From Gp7-AA6 sp036001245 (GTDB lineage Bacteria > Acidobacteriota > Thermoanaerobaculia > UBA5066 > Gp7-AA6), in NCBI GenBank assembly GCA_036001245.1, contig DASYUL010000109.1, forward strand, positions 1 to 13,892: 13,892 nt of DNA. The letters are read 5' to 3'. Positions within the stretch are counted from its first letter, which is position 1. Every line of letters starts with the position of its first letter. A program made the translations under genes and the position numbers. This document shows positions 8,048 to 13,892 of this stretch, in pieces. Below the pieces are notes generated by a model. That model worked only from the letters and a program-made list of their open reading frames with translations. It ran no database searches and was not told the DNA's origin.

Positions 8048-8440
8048 ATGAAGCCCGAACCCGGCCCCGTTCTCGACCGGATGATCGAGCTGCGCATCTT
8101 TGGAAGGAAGCCGATCGCCGACGTTCCGCCGTACTCCACGAGCGACTCGGCGGCGGACGTGATCATCCGCGCGCTCGCGCGACCCCCCTGGCGATGGATG
8201 TGCGTTCAGAGCGGCAAGGACTGGACGTTCCACTGGCGACGGCCGCTCGAGAACGTCGACCCCGACGCGTCGACGATCAGCCGCTACGTCAATCTCATCA
8301 CGGTGACGGCGCAGACGCGCCCGTTTGCGATCTGCCTCGCGGCCCTGAAAATGGTGGGCCCCATCGGCCGGGAGTCCGACCCGGGCGCCGTTCCCGCCGA
8401 GGGGGAAAAGCCGCCGGGACCGCCCGGGAACCGCGGTTGA
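8048..8440 (+). CDS. Small protein resembling phage ABA-sandwich domain family
   Basis: This 130-residue soluble protein has no signal or membrane segment. The pattern PPYSTSDSAADVIIRAL, then a tryptophan-rich strand (PPWRWMCVQSG...WTFHWRRP), then TRPFAICLAALKMVG resembles, from memory, the family annotated as phage ABA sandwich domain: YSTD near the front, an Ala-rich helix, then AICxAAL near the end. That assignment is tentative. The Pro/Gly-rich tail (about 108-130) looks disordered. No other phage gene is in the window, so it may be a domesticated or stray gene. The ATG at 8048 has only a weak upstream GAG. The stop codon lies in a CCGCGG-TTGA-CCGCGG hairpin. It is co-directional with the cyclodeaminase-family gene 55 bases downstream. 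Confidence 0.68.
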   Translation: MKPEPGPVLDRMIELRIFGRKPIADVPPYSTSDSAADVIIRALARPPWRWMCVQSGKDWTFHWRRPLENVDPDASTISRYVNLITVTAQTRPFAICLAALKMVGPIGRESDPGAVPAEGEKPPGPPGNRG

Positions 8441-8446
8441 CCGCGG
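8431..8446. repeat. Short hairpin across the stop codon of the ABA-sandwich-like gene
   Basis: CCGCGG (8431-8436), loop TTGA (8437-8440), CCGCGG (8441-8446) form a perfect 6-bp stem. The stop TGA occupies 8438-8440, in the loop. No T-run follows, so a classical intrinsic terminator is not supported. Confidence 0.5.
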
Positions 8447-8500
8447 TCAAGATTCCCTCTGCCCGCTCGTCGGGAGAGGGTCGGGGTGAGGGGTCTTGAC
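8446..8500. repeat. REP-like palindromic element with 7-bp end repeats
   Basis: The outer ends GTCAAGA (8446-8452) and TCTTGAC (8494-8500) are perfect inverted repeats. Inside is a strong hairpin: CCCTCT (8455-8460), bulged G, CCCG (8462-8465), loop CTCGT, then CGGG and AGAGGG (8471-8480). GGTCGGGGTGAGGGG follows. The same type of sequence, which translates as PHPDPLPTSG in one reading, is dispersed widely in high-GC bacterial genomes. Its status as a multicopy repeat here is inferred, since only one copy is in the window. Confidence 0.65.
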
Positions 8501-9506
8501 TGCGAACACGGGCTCGCGCGACACGCTCCTTCTCTCGCGACGGGACGTCGCCCGGCTCCTGACGCTCTCCGAGTGCGTCGCCGCCGTCGAGGAGGCGTTC
8601 CGCCTGCACGCGACCGGGCGGGCGCTGCCGCCCGCGATCCTCGACGTGCGCGCCGAGGGGGGAGGATTCCACGTCAAGGCGGCGGGACTCCAGCTCCCGC
8701 GGCGCGTCTACTTTGCTGCCAAGATGAACGCGAACTTTCCCGGCAACCGGGAGCGTTCGGGGCTCCCGACGATCCAGGGCATCGTTCTCCTCTTCGACGG
8801 CCAGACGGGCGCGCCGCTCGCGGCGATGGACTCGATGGAGATCACGATCCTGCGCACGGGCGCCGCGACGGCCGCCGCCGCGAAGCGCCTCGCGCGCGGC
8901 GACTCCCGCGTCGCGACGATCTGCGGATGCGGAGAGCAGGGCCGCGTACAGCTCGACGCGCTGATCCTCGCCGTGCCGCTCCAGAAGGTCTGGGCGTTCG
9001 ACGCCGACGCGGGGCGCGCGCGCCGGTTCGGGGAGGAGAGAAGCCGCGCCCTTTCGATCCCGGTCGAGCCGGCGCCGGACCTCGCCGCCGCCGTCCGCGC
9101 CAGCGACGTCGTCGTCACGTGCACTCCCTCGCGCGAGGCGCTCATCGCGGACGCGGACGTCCCGCCCGGAGCGTTTCTCGCCGCGGTCGGCGCCGACAGC
9201 GCGGACAAGCAGGAGCTCGATCCGCGACTTTTGACCCGCGCGAAAGTCGTCGTCGACTCGCTCGACCAGTGCGCCGAAATCGGCGATCTCCACCACGCGA
9301 TCGCCGCCGGCTTTCTCTCGCGCGAGGACGTGCACGCCGAGCTCGCGGAGGTGCTCAACGGAGACAAGCCCGGACGCACGTCGGCGGACGAGATCACCGT
9401 CTTCGACAGCACGGGGACGGCTCTGGAGGACGTGGCCGCCGCCGCGGCGGTCTACGAGAAAGCGGCGGCGGCCGGTCGGGGCACGCGCTTCTCCTTCGCG
9501 GACTAG
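8496..9506 (+). CDS. Ornithine cyclodeaminase/mu-crystallin family NAD(P)-dependent enzyme
   Basis: This 336-residue cytoplasmic enzyme is normal in length for a family that includes ornithine cyclodeaminase, archaeal-type alanine dehydrogenase and ketimine reductases. Visible residues are K76 in AAKMNANFPG, R120 in ILRTGAATA (the substrate-carboxylate Arg), the dinucleotide loop GCGEQG (144-149), the catalytic-type D234 in VGADSADKQELDP, and VFDSTGTALEDVA (302-314). Substrate specificity cannot be assigned. The start must be TTG at 8496: an in-frame TGA at 8487-8489 closes the frame upstream, and no ATG, GTG or TTG follows before conserved sequence. A weak GAGG (8488-8491) precedes it. The start lies inside the REP-like element. 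The stop is only 7 bases from the stop of the convergent hydrolase gene. Confidence 0.9.
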   Translation: MTANTGSRDTLLLSRRDVARLLTLSECVAAVEEAFRLHATGRALPPAILDVRAEGGGFHVKAAGLQLPRRVYFAAKMNANFPGNRERSGLPTIQGIVLLFDGQTGAPLAAMDSMEITILRTGAATAAAAKRLARGDSRVATICGCGEQGRVQLDALILAVPLQKVWAFDADAGRARRFGEERSRALSIPVEPAPDLAAAVRASDVVVTCTPSREALIADADVPPGAFLAAVGADSADKQELDPRLLTRAKVVVDSLDQCAEIGDLHHAIAAGFLSREDVHAELAEVLNGDKPGRTSADEITVFDSTGTALEDVAAAAAVYEKAAAAGRGTRFSFAD

Positions 9507-9513
9507 AAGCGCC

Positions 9514-10227
9514 TCACGGGAGCGCCTCCGGCCCCCGCGTGCGCTCCGGGCGCGTACGCGTGCCGGGGAGAGCGAGGTGCTGGAGAAACCAGTCGCGCGC
9601 GAGCCGGGCCACTTCCTCGAGCGCGCCCGGCTCCTCGAAGAGATGCGTCGCGCCGGGCACGACGACCAGTCTCTTCTCGCATCGAAGGCGCTCGAAAGCC
9701 TGGCGGTTCAGCTCGAGCACGACCGGATCGCTGCCGCCCACGATCAGGAGGGTCGGCGCGCGGACGCGTGTGAGCGCCGCGCCCGCGAGATCCGGCCTTC
9801 CCCCGCGCGAGACCACGGCGCGGACGACGTTCGGGCGCTGGGCTGCCGCGACGAGCGCCGCGCCGGCGCCGGTCGAGGCGCCGAAGTAGCCGACACCGAA
9901 GCCGCGCGTCTCCTCGGCTTCGCCGAGCCAGTCGGTCGCATCCACGAGCCGCTCGGCCAGCAGGCCGATGTCGAAGCGCAGCTCTCCGGTCTGTTCGTCC
10001 ACCCTCTCCTCCCCCGGGGTGAGCAGATCGATGAGAAGCGTCGCGAGACCGCCTTCGCGCAGCGCGTGCGCGACGGCGCGGTTGCGCGGGCTGTGGCGGC
10101 TGCTGCCGCTGCCGTGGGCGAACATCACGACGCCCCGCGCGTTGGGCGGAAGGGCGAGGTTTCCCTCGAGCGTCACGTCGCCGGCGCGGATCCGGACGAG
10201 GGTGCCTTCCGGAGCGCGATTCACCAT
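9514..10227 (-). CDS. Dienelactone hydrolase family alpha/beta hydrolase
   Basis: This is a 237-residue cytoplasmic alpha/beta hydrolase. The core reads VVMFAHGSGSSRHSPRN (33-49, oxyanion region), nucleophile elbow GASTGAG (S118), LIVGGSDP (D167) and VVPGATHLFEEPG (H195), giving a complete Ser-Asp-His triad. It is the DLH-like type often found beside or fused to a phosphoribosyltransferase. Here the phosphoribosyltransferase is in the same strand run, four genes upstream. The frame stays open beyond the start, but that stretch is the shadow of the upstream gene. The ATG at 10227 forms ATGGTGA with the upstream stop, a 7-base overlap implying coupled translation. The Arg/Pro-rich tail (220-237) looks disordered. 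The natural substrate is unknown. Confidence 0.9.
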   Translation of the reverse strand: MVNRAPEGTLVRIRAGDVTLEGNLALPPNARGVVMFAHGSGSSRHSPRNRAVAHALREGGLATLLIDLLTPGEERVDEQTGELRFDIGLLAERLVDATDWLGEAEETRGFGVGYFGASTGAGAALVAAAQRPNVVRAVVSRGGRPDLAGAALTRVRAPTLLIVGGSDPVVLELNRQAFERLRCEKRLVVVPGATHLFEEPGALEEVARLARDWFLQHLALPGTRTRPERTRGPEALP

Positions 10228-11525
10228 GACTCCGGTCGCGGCGGCGAAGAGCGATCCGGCGGGGTCGCCGACCGCTTCCTCGGGCGGCGCGCGGTCTCGC
10301 CCGGGGCGGGCTCGGCGATCTCCTCTCCTTCGCCCAGAGAGTCGGGCCCGAGCGTGGCGGCCATCGGCTCCTCGAGGAGCTCCACCGCAACGACCTCTTC
10401 GCCGTGCGCGGTGGTCTTGCCGGTCTCGATCAGGGACTTGAATCGGAGGAGGTCCTCGTCGAGCGCGTGCTTGGGGTCGGCCCCGAAGAGCGCCGCGACG
10501 GCGTGGCCGATCACTCCCGCGGGCGGCTTGTAGGTCATGCTCACGTCCACGCGGGTGCCTCCCTGCGGGTCTTCGTCGAAGCGCACGATGCCGGCGTGGC
10601 GCACGGCCTGACCGGGAAGGGTCTTCCACGCGATCAGCTGGTTCGGAACGAACGCCGTGATCACGGCGTCGAATTCGATCGGGATCCCCGCCGGGCCTTC
10701 GACCTTCCAATGCGAGTAGCCACGGCCGTTGTCCCTCACGTCTTTCACGTGCTCGAGGAACAATGGGAAGTTCGACACGTCAGCGCAGTAGTCGAAGACG
10801 CGGTCCACGGGCGCGTCCACGTGGATCGTCTTCCGGACGTCGATCCCGCGTCGCCCGCTGCCGAGACCGAGCATCCGCCCGAGCGTCATGTTGGTGACCG
10901 CCCGCGCGAGGAGACCGGCGCCGGCCACTCCCATCGCGGTGCCGGCGGCGCCGCGCCTTCTCGTGCCGTACGCCGCGAGCCCGCTCCCCGCCGCCCCGGC
11001 CAGGAGACGGGCCGTCGGCGACCAGTTTTCCTGCGCGAATTCGAAGCGAGGCTCGCGCAGCCGCCCCGCGCCCTGGAGCGCGGGGACCCCGTCGGCGCTC
11101 TTGTGAACCTCGAGTCGGTTCTCGACTGCTTTGACACCCGGGATCTTCTCGACGTGCGAGATGAGGTCGTCCACTTCGTCCGCCAGGATCGGTCCGGACA
11201 GCGTCACGCGGCCCTTTCGAGCCGTCACCTCGATCGCGCCCGGATGGCTGACGACTCGCCCGATCTTCGAGCGCACGCGTTCGGCGAGGACCTCGTCGGA
11301 GACGCGCGTAGGCTCGCGGGTGACGAGCGATCGCGCCTTCGCAAAGAGGCCCCGCACGCGGTTGCCCAGGTCGCGGCGGGTCGTCTCCGCGGCGTTCGCC
11401 GCCGCGTCGAGAGCGCGGACGAACTTGTCGCGAAGGAGAGCGCGCCGCCGCCTGCCGCGCTCCGGATCGAGCAGATACATCAAGCCGGCGCCCGCGAGAA
11501 TCCCGCTCCACCCCTTCCTGTCCAT
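10221..11525 (-). CDS. BON domain + SRPBCC (polyketide cyclase/START-like) membrane-associated protein
   Basis: This 434-residue protein has a short hydrophobic Gly-rich N-terminus followed by YLLDPERGRRRRALLRDK (17-34), common at the start of BON-domain stress proteins. A BON domain follows (about 75-141, with AIEVTARKGRVTLSGPI and GVKAVENRLEV). A Gly/Ala-rich hydrophobic stretch (about 173-215) could be one or two membrane segments. An SRPBCC domain (about 227-373) starts IDVRKTIHVDAPVDRVFDYC. The tail is acidic then Arg/Pro-rich. BON domains bind membranes or phospholipids; SRPBCC folds hold hydrophobic ligands. Inference: an envelope-associated lipid-handling or stress protein. The ATG at 11525 was chosen over the longer open frame because it has a strong ribosome binding site and the N-terminal motif begins there. 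Confidence 0.87.
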   Translation of the reverse strand: MDRKGWSGILAGAGLMYLLDPERGRRRRALLRDKFVRALDAAANAAETTRRDLGNRVRGLFAKARSLVTREPTRVSDEVLAERVRSKIGRVVSHPGAIEVTARKGRVTLSGPILADEVDDLISHVEKIPGVKAVENRLEVHKSADGVPALQGAGRLREPRFEFAQENWSPTARLLAGAAGSGLAAYGTRRRGAAGTAMGVAGAGLLARAVTNMTLGRMLGLGSGRRGIDVRKTIHVDAPVDRVFDYCADVSNFPLFLEHVKDVRDNGRGYSHWKVEGPAGIPIEFDAVITAFVPNQLIAWKTLPGQAVRHAGIVRFDEDPQGGTRVDVSMTYKPPAGVIGHAVAALFGADPKHALDEDLLRFKSLIETGKTTAHGEEVVAVELLEEPMAATLGPDSLGEGEEIAEPAPGETARRPRKRSATPPDRSSPPRPESW

Positions 11526-11530
11526 GAGTT

Positions 11531-11537
11531 CCTCCCT
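11531..11537 (-). promoter_or_regulatory. Ribosome binding site fixing the start of the BON/SRPBCC gene
   Basis: On the minus strand AGGGAGG is followed by AACTC and then ATG (11525-11523), with ideal spacing. It decides the start, since the frame is open for about 390 further bases upstream. Confidence 0.8.
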
Positions 11538-11558
11538 GGATCTGTTCCTGGATCTGTT
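11535..11558. repeat. 12-bp direct repeat, two tandem copies, in the leader of the BON/SRPBCC gene
   Basis: CCTGGATCTGTT occurs at 11535-11546 and again at 11547-11558 without interruption. It fills most of the 38-base gap between the DUF5335-like gene and the BON/SRPBCC gene and touches the ribosome binding site. Confidence 0.75.
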
Positions 11559-11563
11559 TTCTC

Positions 11564-11962
11564 TCAACGTTCCGGCGCGACGCCGTCCACGGTCTCCGGC
11601 AGCGCGGCCGATTTGAAGGTCAGGAGCGTCGTCGCGTGATCCTCCGATTCGATTTCCAGCGCGACCTCGGCGCCTTCCGGCGTCTCCTCGACCAAGACGC
11701 GGGTCGGCTTGTCGATCATGTGACTCGAGTCCTCTTCTGGCTTGTTCCAGACGAAGATGTCGATCACCTGGGGATCGCGCTTGCGCTCCGCGACGATCCC
11801 CTTGAGCGCCTTGTTCTCGACCTCGATCTGGTCGCCGAGCTCCTTGTCGAGAAGCTCGATCGTCACGAGCCAGCCCTCGTGCCGCCGGCTGAATCCGTCG
11901 AAGAAATCGGGCCACTCCTCCCGTTTGATTTCGCGGGTCGTCATCGTCGTGTTGGTCGCCAT
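11564..11962 (-). CDS. DUF5335-like small soluble protein
   Basis: This 132-residue protein has no signal or membrane segment. REIKREEWPDFFDGFSRRHE (10-29) followed by GWLVTIELLDKELG matches my memory of DUF5335 proteins: a Trp-Pro near the front, FSRxHxGW, and a beta-rich core with a DIFVWNKPEEDSSHMIDKP-type strand. Function is unknown in the family. The ATG at 11962 has a good AGGAG seven bases upstream (11970-11974). Nearby ATG codons at residue 7 and later have no such site. It lies between the erythromycin-esterase-like gene (45-base gap) and the BON/SRPBCC gene (38-base gap), all on one strand, so probably one transcript. Family assignment is less certain than the gene call. Confidence 0.83.
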   Translation of the reverse strand: MATNTTMTTREIKREEWPDFFDGFSRRHEGWLVTIELLDKELGDQIEVENKALKGIVAERKRDPQVIDIFVWNKPEEDSSHMIDKPTRVLVEETPEGAEVALEIESEDHATTLLTFKSAALPETVDGVAPER

Positions 11963-11969
11963 ATCGTCA

Positions 11970-11974
11970 CTCCT
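11970..11974 (-). promoter_or_regulatory. Ribosome binding site of the DUF5335-like gene
   Basis: Minus-strand AGGAG, then TGACGAT, then ATG. It sits directly beside the palindromic fragment at 11978-12002, so the gene keeps its own translation signal despite that sequence. Confidence 0.7.
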
Positions 11975-11977
11975 ATT

Positions 11978-12002
11978 GGGGTCAGGTCTGAGATCTGTCC
12001 CC
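11978..12002. repeat. Imperfect palindrome, likely dispersed-repeat fragment, inside the operon
   Basis: These 25 bases run from GGGGTCAGGTC to GATCTGTCCCC. The arms pair as GGGG/CCCC, CAG/CTG and TCT/AGA around a central G, broken by one T-T mismatch and one G-T pair on each side. In RNA the innermost triplet would be the loop. From memory, very similar stretches recur in genomes with Y1 (REP-associated tyrosine) transposases. No transposase gene is nearby. Confidence 0.55.
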
Positions 12003-12007
12003 GGTTT

Positions 12008-13315
12008 TCACAATGCGGACGGAAAAGTTTCCGGGACTTCGTCGCGCATCCACTCCGCGTTTCTCTCGAGCGGCTCGACCGCCCGCGTCTCGTCGAAGTG
12101 GAGAACGGCGTCGAATTGCCGCGGCAGCCGCGCGTGGAAATAGTGCGAGAGGCGCTCGGACTCCGGTCGGTAGATCACGCCGATCGCCCGCTCGAGTCGG
12201 GGCTCCGAGAGCTCCGCTGCGGCGCGCGATCCCTCCGGCAGCATCAACAGGAATCGGGGAATCGCGACGTCGTGGAACAGCGCTTCGTAGCTGCCGGACA
12301 GGGCCGGGCGAACCCGCTTCAATTCCGCCGGTGCGTCCCAGTCGGAGGACGCCGTCACCGTTCCGGTGTACGTGGTGAAGCCGATGAGGAAGGAGTCGCT
12401 CCCCGACCGCTGCCGGACGAGCTGGCCGAGGTTCAACTCGCCGCCCTCTCCGAGCTCCGTCGCCCGGGCGTCGCCGACGTGGGAGTTGTGCGCCCAGACG
12501 GCGATTTTCGGCGCCTGTCCTTCCCCTTGAAGAAATCCGGCGAGCGCCTCGAGCGTCTCGGCCATGTGGGTGTCGCGGAGGTTCCACGACGAGACGCGTC
12601 CCGTAAACATCGTGCGGTAGTAGCGCTCCGCGTTCAGAATGAGACGGGCGTTCTGCTCCGCGAAGAAATAATCGTCGCGCGCGATGCGGCCGTCGCGGTT
12701 TGCGTACTCGGCCGCGCGGCGGCGCATCTCGACGAGCTGCCACACGACATCGTCTTCGCACTTGCGCGTCAGGCCGAAGTTCGCGGCGTACCCGTACGCC
12801 TGTGTGTCCTCGCCGAACTGCTCGAAGCAGCTGTATCGGTACCGCGCGCGGCCCGCCGCCTCCGGGTCCACCTTCTCCAGATAGTGCAGGACGGCGTCGA
12901 TCGACGCGTGGAGGCTGTAGAGGTCGAGACCGTAGAAGCCGACGCGCGAGGAGGCCGGCAACGAATCGTTGTGCGCGCGCAGCCAGCCGACGAAGTCGAG
13001 CACGTCGGCGTTGCGCCACATCCAGGTCGGGAAACGGCGAAAACCCGCGAGCGCCTCGGCGGCGTCCGCGTCCGTCGACTCGCCGCGGACGTACCGGTTC
13101 ACGCGGTAGGCGTCCGGCCAGTCCGCCTCCACCGCCACGGCGGTGAAGCCCTTCTCCTTGATCAGCCGCTTCGTGATCTCGGCGCGCTGCCGGTAGAAGT
13201 CGTGCGTTCCGTGCGATGCCTCGCCGAGCAGGACCCGGCTCGCTTCGCCGGCGAACTCGACCAGCGGATCGTAGTCGAAGGCTCCGCCCGACAGAGGGCG
13301 CGCCTCCAGGTTCAC
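12008..13315 (-). CDS. Erythromycin esterase family protein
   Basis: This 435-residue protein keeps the residues known in EreC-type esterases at matching spacing: E32 and H35 in LLGEASHGTHDF (29-40), R44, and E63 in AVEADW. R247 in WNLRDTH and H276 in AHNSHVGD probably complete the site. The end EVPETFPSAL is a natural family terminus, so the gene is complete. Family knowledge: some members open macrolide rings, but most genomic members are not linked to resistance and have no known substrate. The start is GTG at 13315, 31 bases after the phosphoribosyltransferase stop, with only a weak GAGG nearby. The conserved core begins by residue 29, so a later start is unlikely. Association with phosphoribosyltransferase and DLH-type hydrolase genes recurs across phyla and suggests a shared pathway. 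Confidence 0.9.
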   Translation of the reverse strand: MNLEARPLSGGAFDYDPLVEFAGEASRVLLGEASHGTHDFYRQRAEITKRLIKEKGFTAVAVEADWPDAYRVNRYVRGESTDADAAEALAGFRRFPTWMWRNADVLDFVGWLRAHNDSLPASSRVGFYGLDLYSLHASIDAVLHYLEKVDPEAAGRARYRYSCFEQFGEDTQAYGYAANFGLTRKCEDDVVWQLVEMRRRAAEYANRDGRIARDDYFFAEQNARLILNAERYYRTMFTGRVSSWNLRDTHMAETLEALAGFLQGEGQAPKIAVWAHNSHVGDARATELGEGGELNLGQLVRQRSGSDSFLIGFTTYTGTVTASSDWDAPAELKRVRPALSGSYEALFHDVAIPRFLLMLPEGSRAAAELSEPRLERAIGVIYRPESERLSHYFHARLPRQFDAVLHFDETRAVEPLERNAEWMRDEVPETFPSAL

Positions 13316-13346
13316 GGCCTCGACGGCGAAGCGGTGCGAACGGGCG

Positions 13347-13892
13347 TCAGAAATCGAACGCCCCCTTTCCGGAATTGGTCCCGCGCGGAGCGGCGTCGGC
13401 GCGCGGACGCCGGCGGCTCCGACCCGGGTTTTCCGTTCGCGACGCGTCGAGGAGCTGGCGGACCTCCTCGTCGCTCGTCTGCGAGAAGTCGTCGTACCAC
13501 TGCCCGACCGCGGCGAACGGCTCGGGCGTTGCTGCGCAGACCACTTCGTCCGCGATCTGGCGCAGGTTCTCGCAGGTCGCCGGCGCGCCGACGGGAACCG
13601 CGACGACGATTCGAGCCGGCTCCTGCGCGCGCAGGGCGGTCACCGCCGCGTGCATGCTGGCGCCGGTCGCGAGACCGTCGTCGACGAGGATGACCGTCTT
13701 CCTTTTGACCGACGGGGGCGCGTGAGGGCCCCGATAGGCGCGCTCGCGACGATCGAGCTCTCGGAGCTCCCGCAGGGCGACGGCGTTGATGGTCTCGGGC
13801 GGAACGTGAAGCCGGCGGAGGAGGCTCGTGTTCAGAACGCGCGAACCGCCGCTGGCGATAGCGCCCATCGCGAGCTCTTCCTGGCCGGGGAG
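13347..13892 (-). CDS. Phosphoribosyltransferase family protein (5' partial)
   Basis: The frame runs off the window end. Eight codons (LPGQEELA) precede the first in-window Met at 13868, and the joined sequence PGQEELAMGAIASGG is typical of this family, so that Met is internal. The PRPP-binding loop is VILVDDGLATGAS (about 13691-13653), with the two adjacent acidic residues and the TGA(S/T) turn. The C-terminal tail after about QLLDAS is Arg/Pro/Gly-rich and looks disordered. The fold is type I phosphoribosyltransferase. The base or acceptor is unknown, and this subgroup is found beside or fused to DLH-like hydrolases. It is the first visible gene of the five-gene minus-strand run, 31 bases ahead of the esterase-like gene. 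Confidence 0.9.
   Translation of the reverse strand, partial: LPGQEELAMGAIASGGSRVLNTSLLRRLHVPPETINAVALRELRELDRRERAYRGPHAPPSVKRKTVILVDDGLATGASMHAAVTALRAQEPARIVVAVPVGAPATCENLRQIADEVVCAATPEPFAAVGQWYDDFSQTSDEEVRQLLDASRTENPGRSRRRPRADAAPRGTNSGKGAFDF

Noticed and set aside
8298..9335. Minus-strand frame of 345 codons opposite the cyclodeaminase-family gene
   Set aside because: Antisense shadow; Arg/Ala/Asp-rich without motifs, while the plus strand shows a full Rossmann enzyme.
10228..10710. N-terminal extension of the hydrolase frame, suggesting a fusion
   Set aside because: The extension is arginine-rich with no domain and overlaps the SRPBCC coding frame. The ATG at 10227 fits the family start.
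10404..11639. Plus-strand frame of 411 codons opposite the BON/SRPBCC gene
   Set aside because: Antisense shadow with arginine-rich, motif-free product; the minus strand has a strong ribosome binding site and clear domains.
11636..13693. Long plus-strand frame of 685 codons opposite the esterase-like and DUF5335-like genes
   Set aside because: High GC leaves antisense frames open. The product is Arg/Val/Asp-rich without domains, whereas the minus strand carries conserved catalytic residues.

Overview
High-GC bacterial DNA, roughly two thirds G+C by eye, densely packed with protein genes on both strands. No rRNA, tRNA, CRISPR array, integrase or transposase gene was seen. The best lineage guess is an Acidobacteriota-like soil or sediment organism. 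This rests on a large secreted protein with a Pro/Thr linker and a C-terminal domain carrying a TPCRIADTRG-type motif, the overall gene content and the base composition. It is inference, because no phylogenetic marker lies in the window. No stretch longer than about 170 bases lacks a gene.

Left part, plus strand (1-5273): two overlapping M16 zinc-peptidase subunits, one catalytic (cut by the window start) and one lacking the zinc motif, probably form one periplasmic heterodimeric protease. They are followed by an NCS1 nucleobase/allantoin-type transporter, a PlsC-type acyltransferase, and a tiny two-helix membrane protein whose start overlaps the plsC stop.

Middle (5302-9506): a convergent minus-strand gene encodes an 858-residue secreted protein with a threonine-proline linker built from a 63-bp tandem repeat. 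Across a 169-bp divergent spacer lie two plus-strand genes, a small protein resembling the phage ABA-sandwich family and an ornithine cyclodeaminase/mu-crystallin family enzyme. A REP-like palindromic element sits between these two, and the TTG start codon of the second lies inside its right arm.

Right part, minus strand (9514-13892): five tightly spaced co-directional genes look like one operon. In transcription order they are a phosphoribosyltransferase (cut by the window end), an erythromycin-esterase-family protein, a DUF5335-like protein, a BON + SRPBCC membrane-associated protein, and a dienelactone-hydrolase-family alpha/beta hydrolase. The phosphoribosyltransferase, esterase-like and hydrolase genes are a recurring but biochemically unexplained association. 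The two genes between them make this the best candidate in the window for an undescribed system, perhaps an envelope-stress or detoxification module. A short imperfect palindrome, resembling fragments scattered around Y1 transposases, lies inside this operon.
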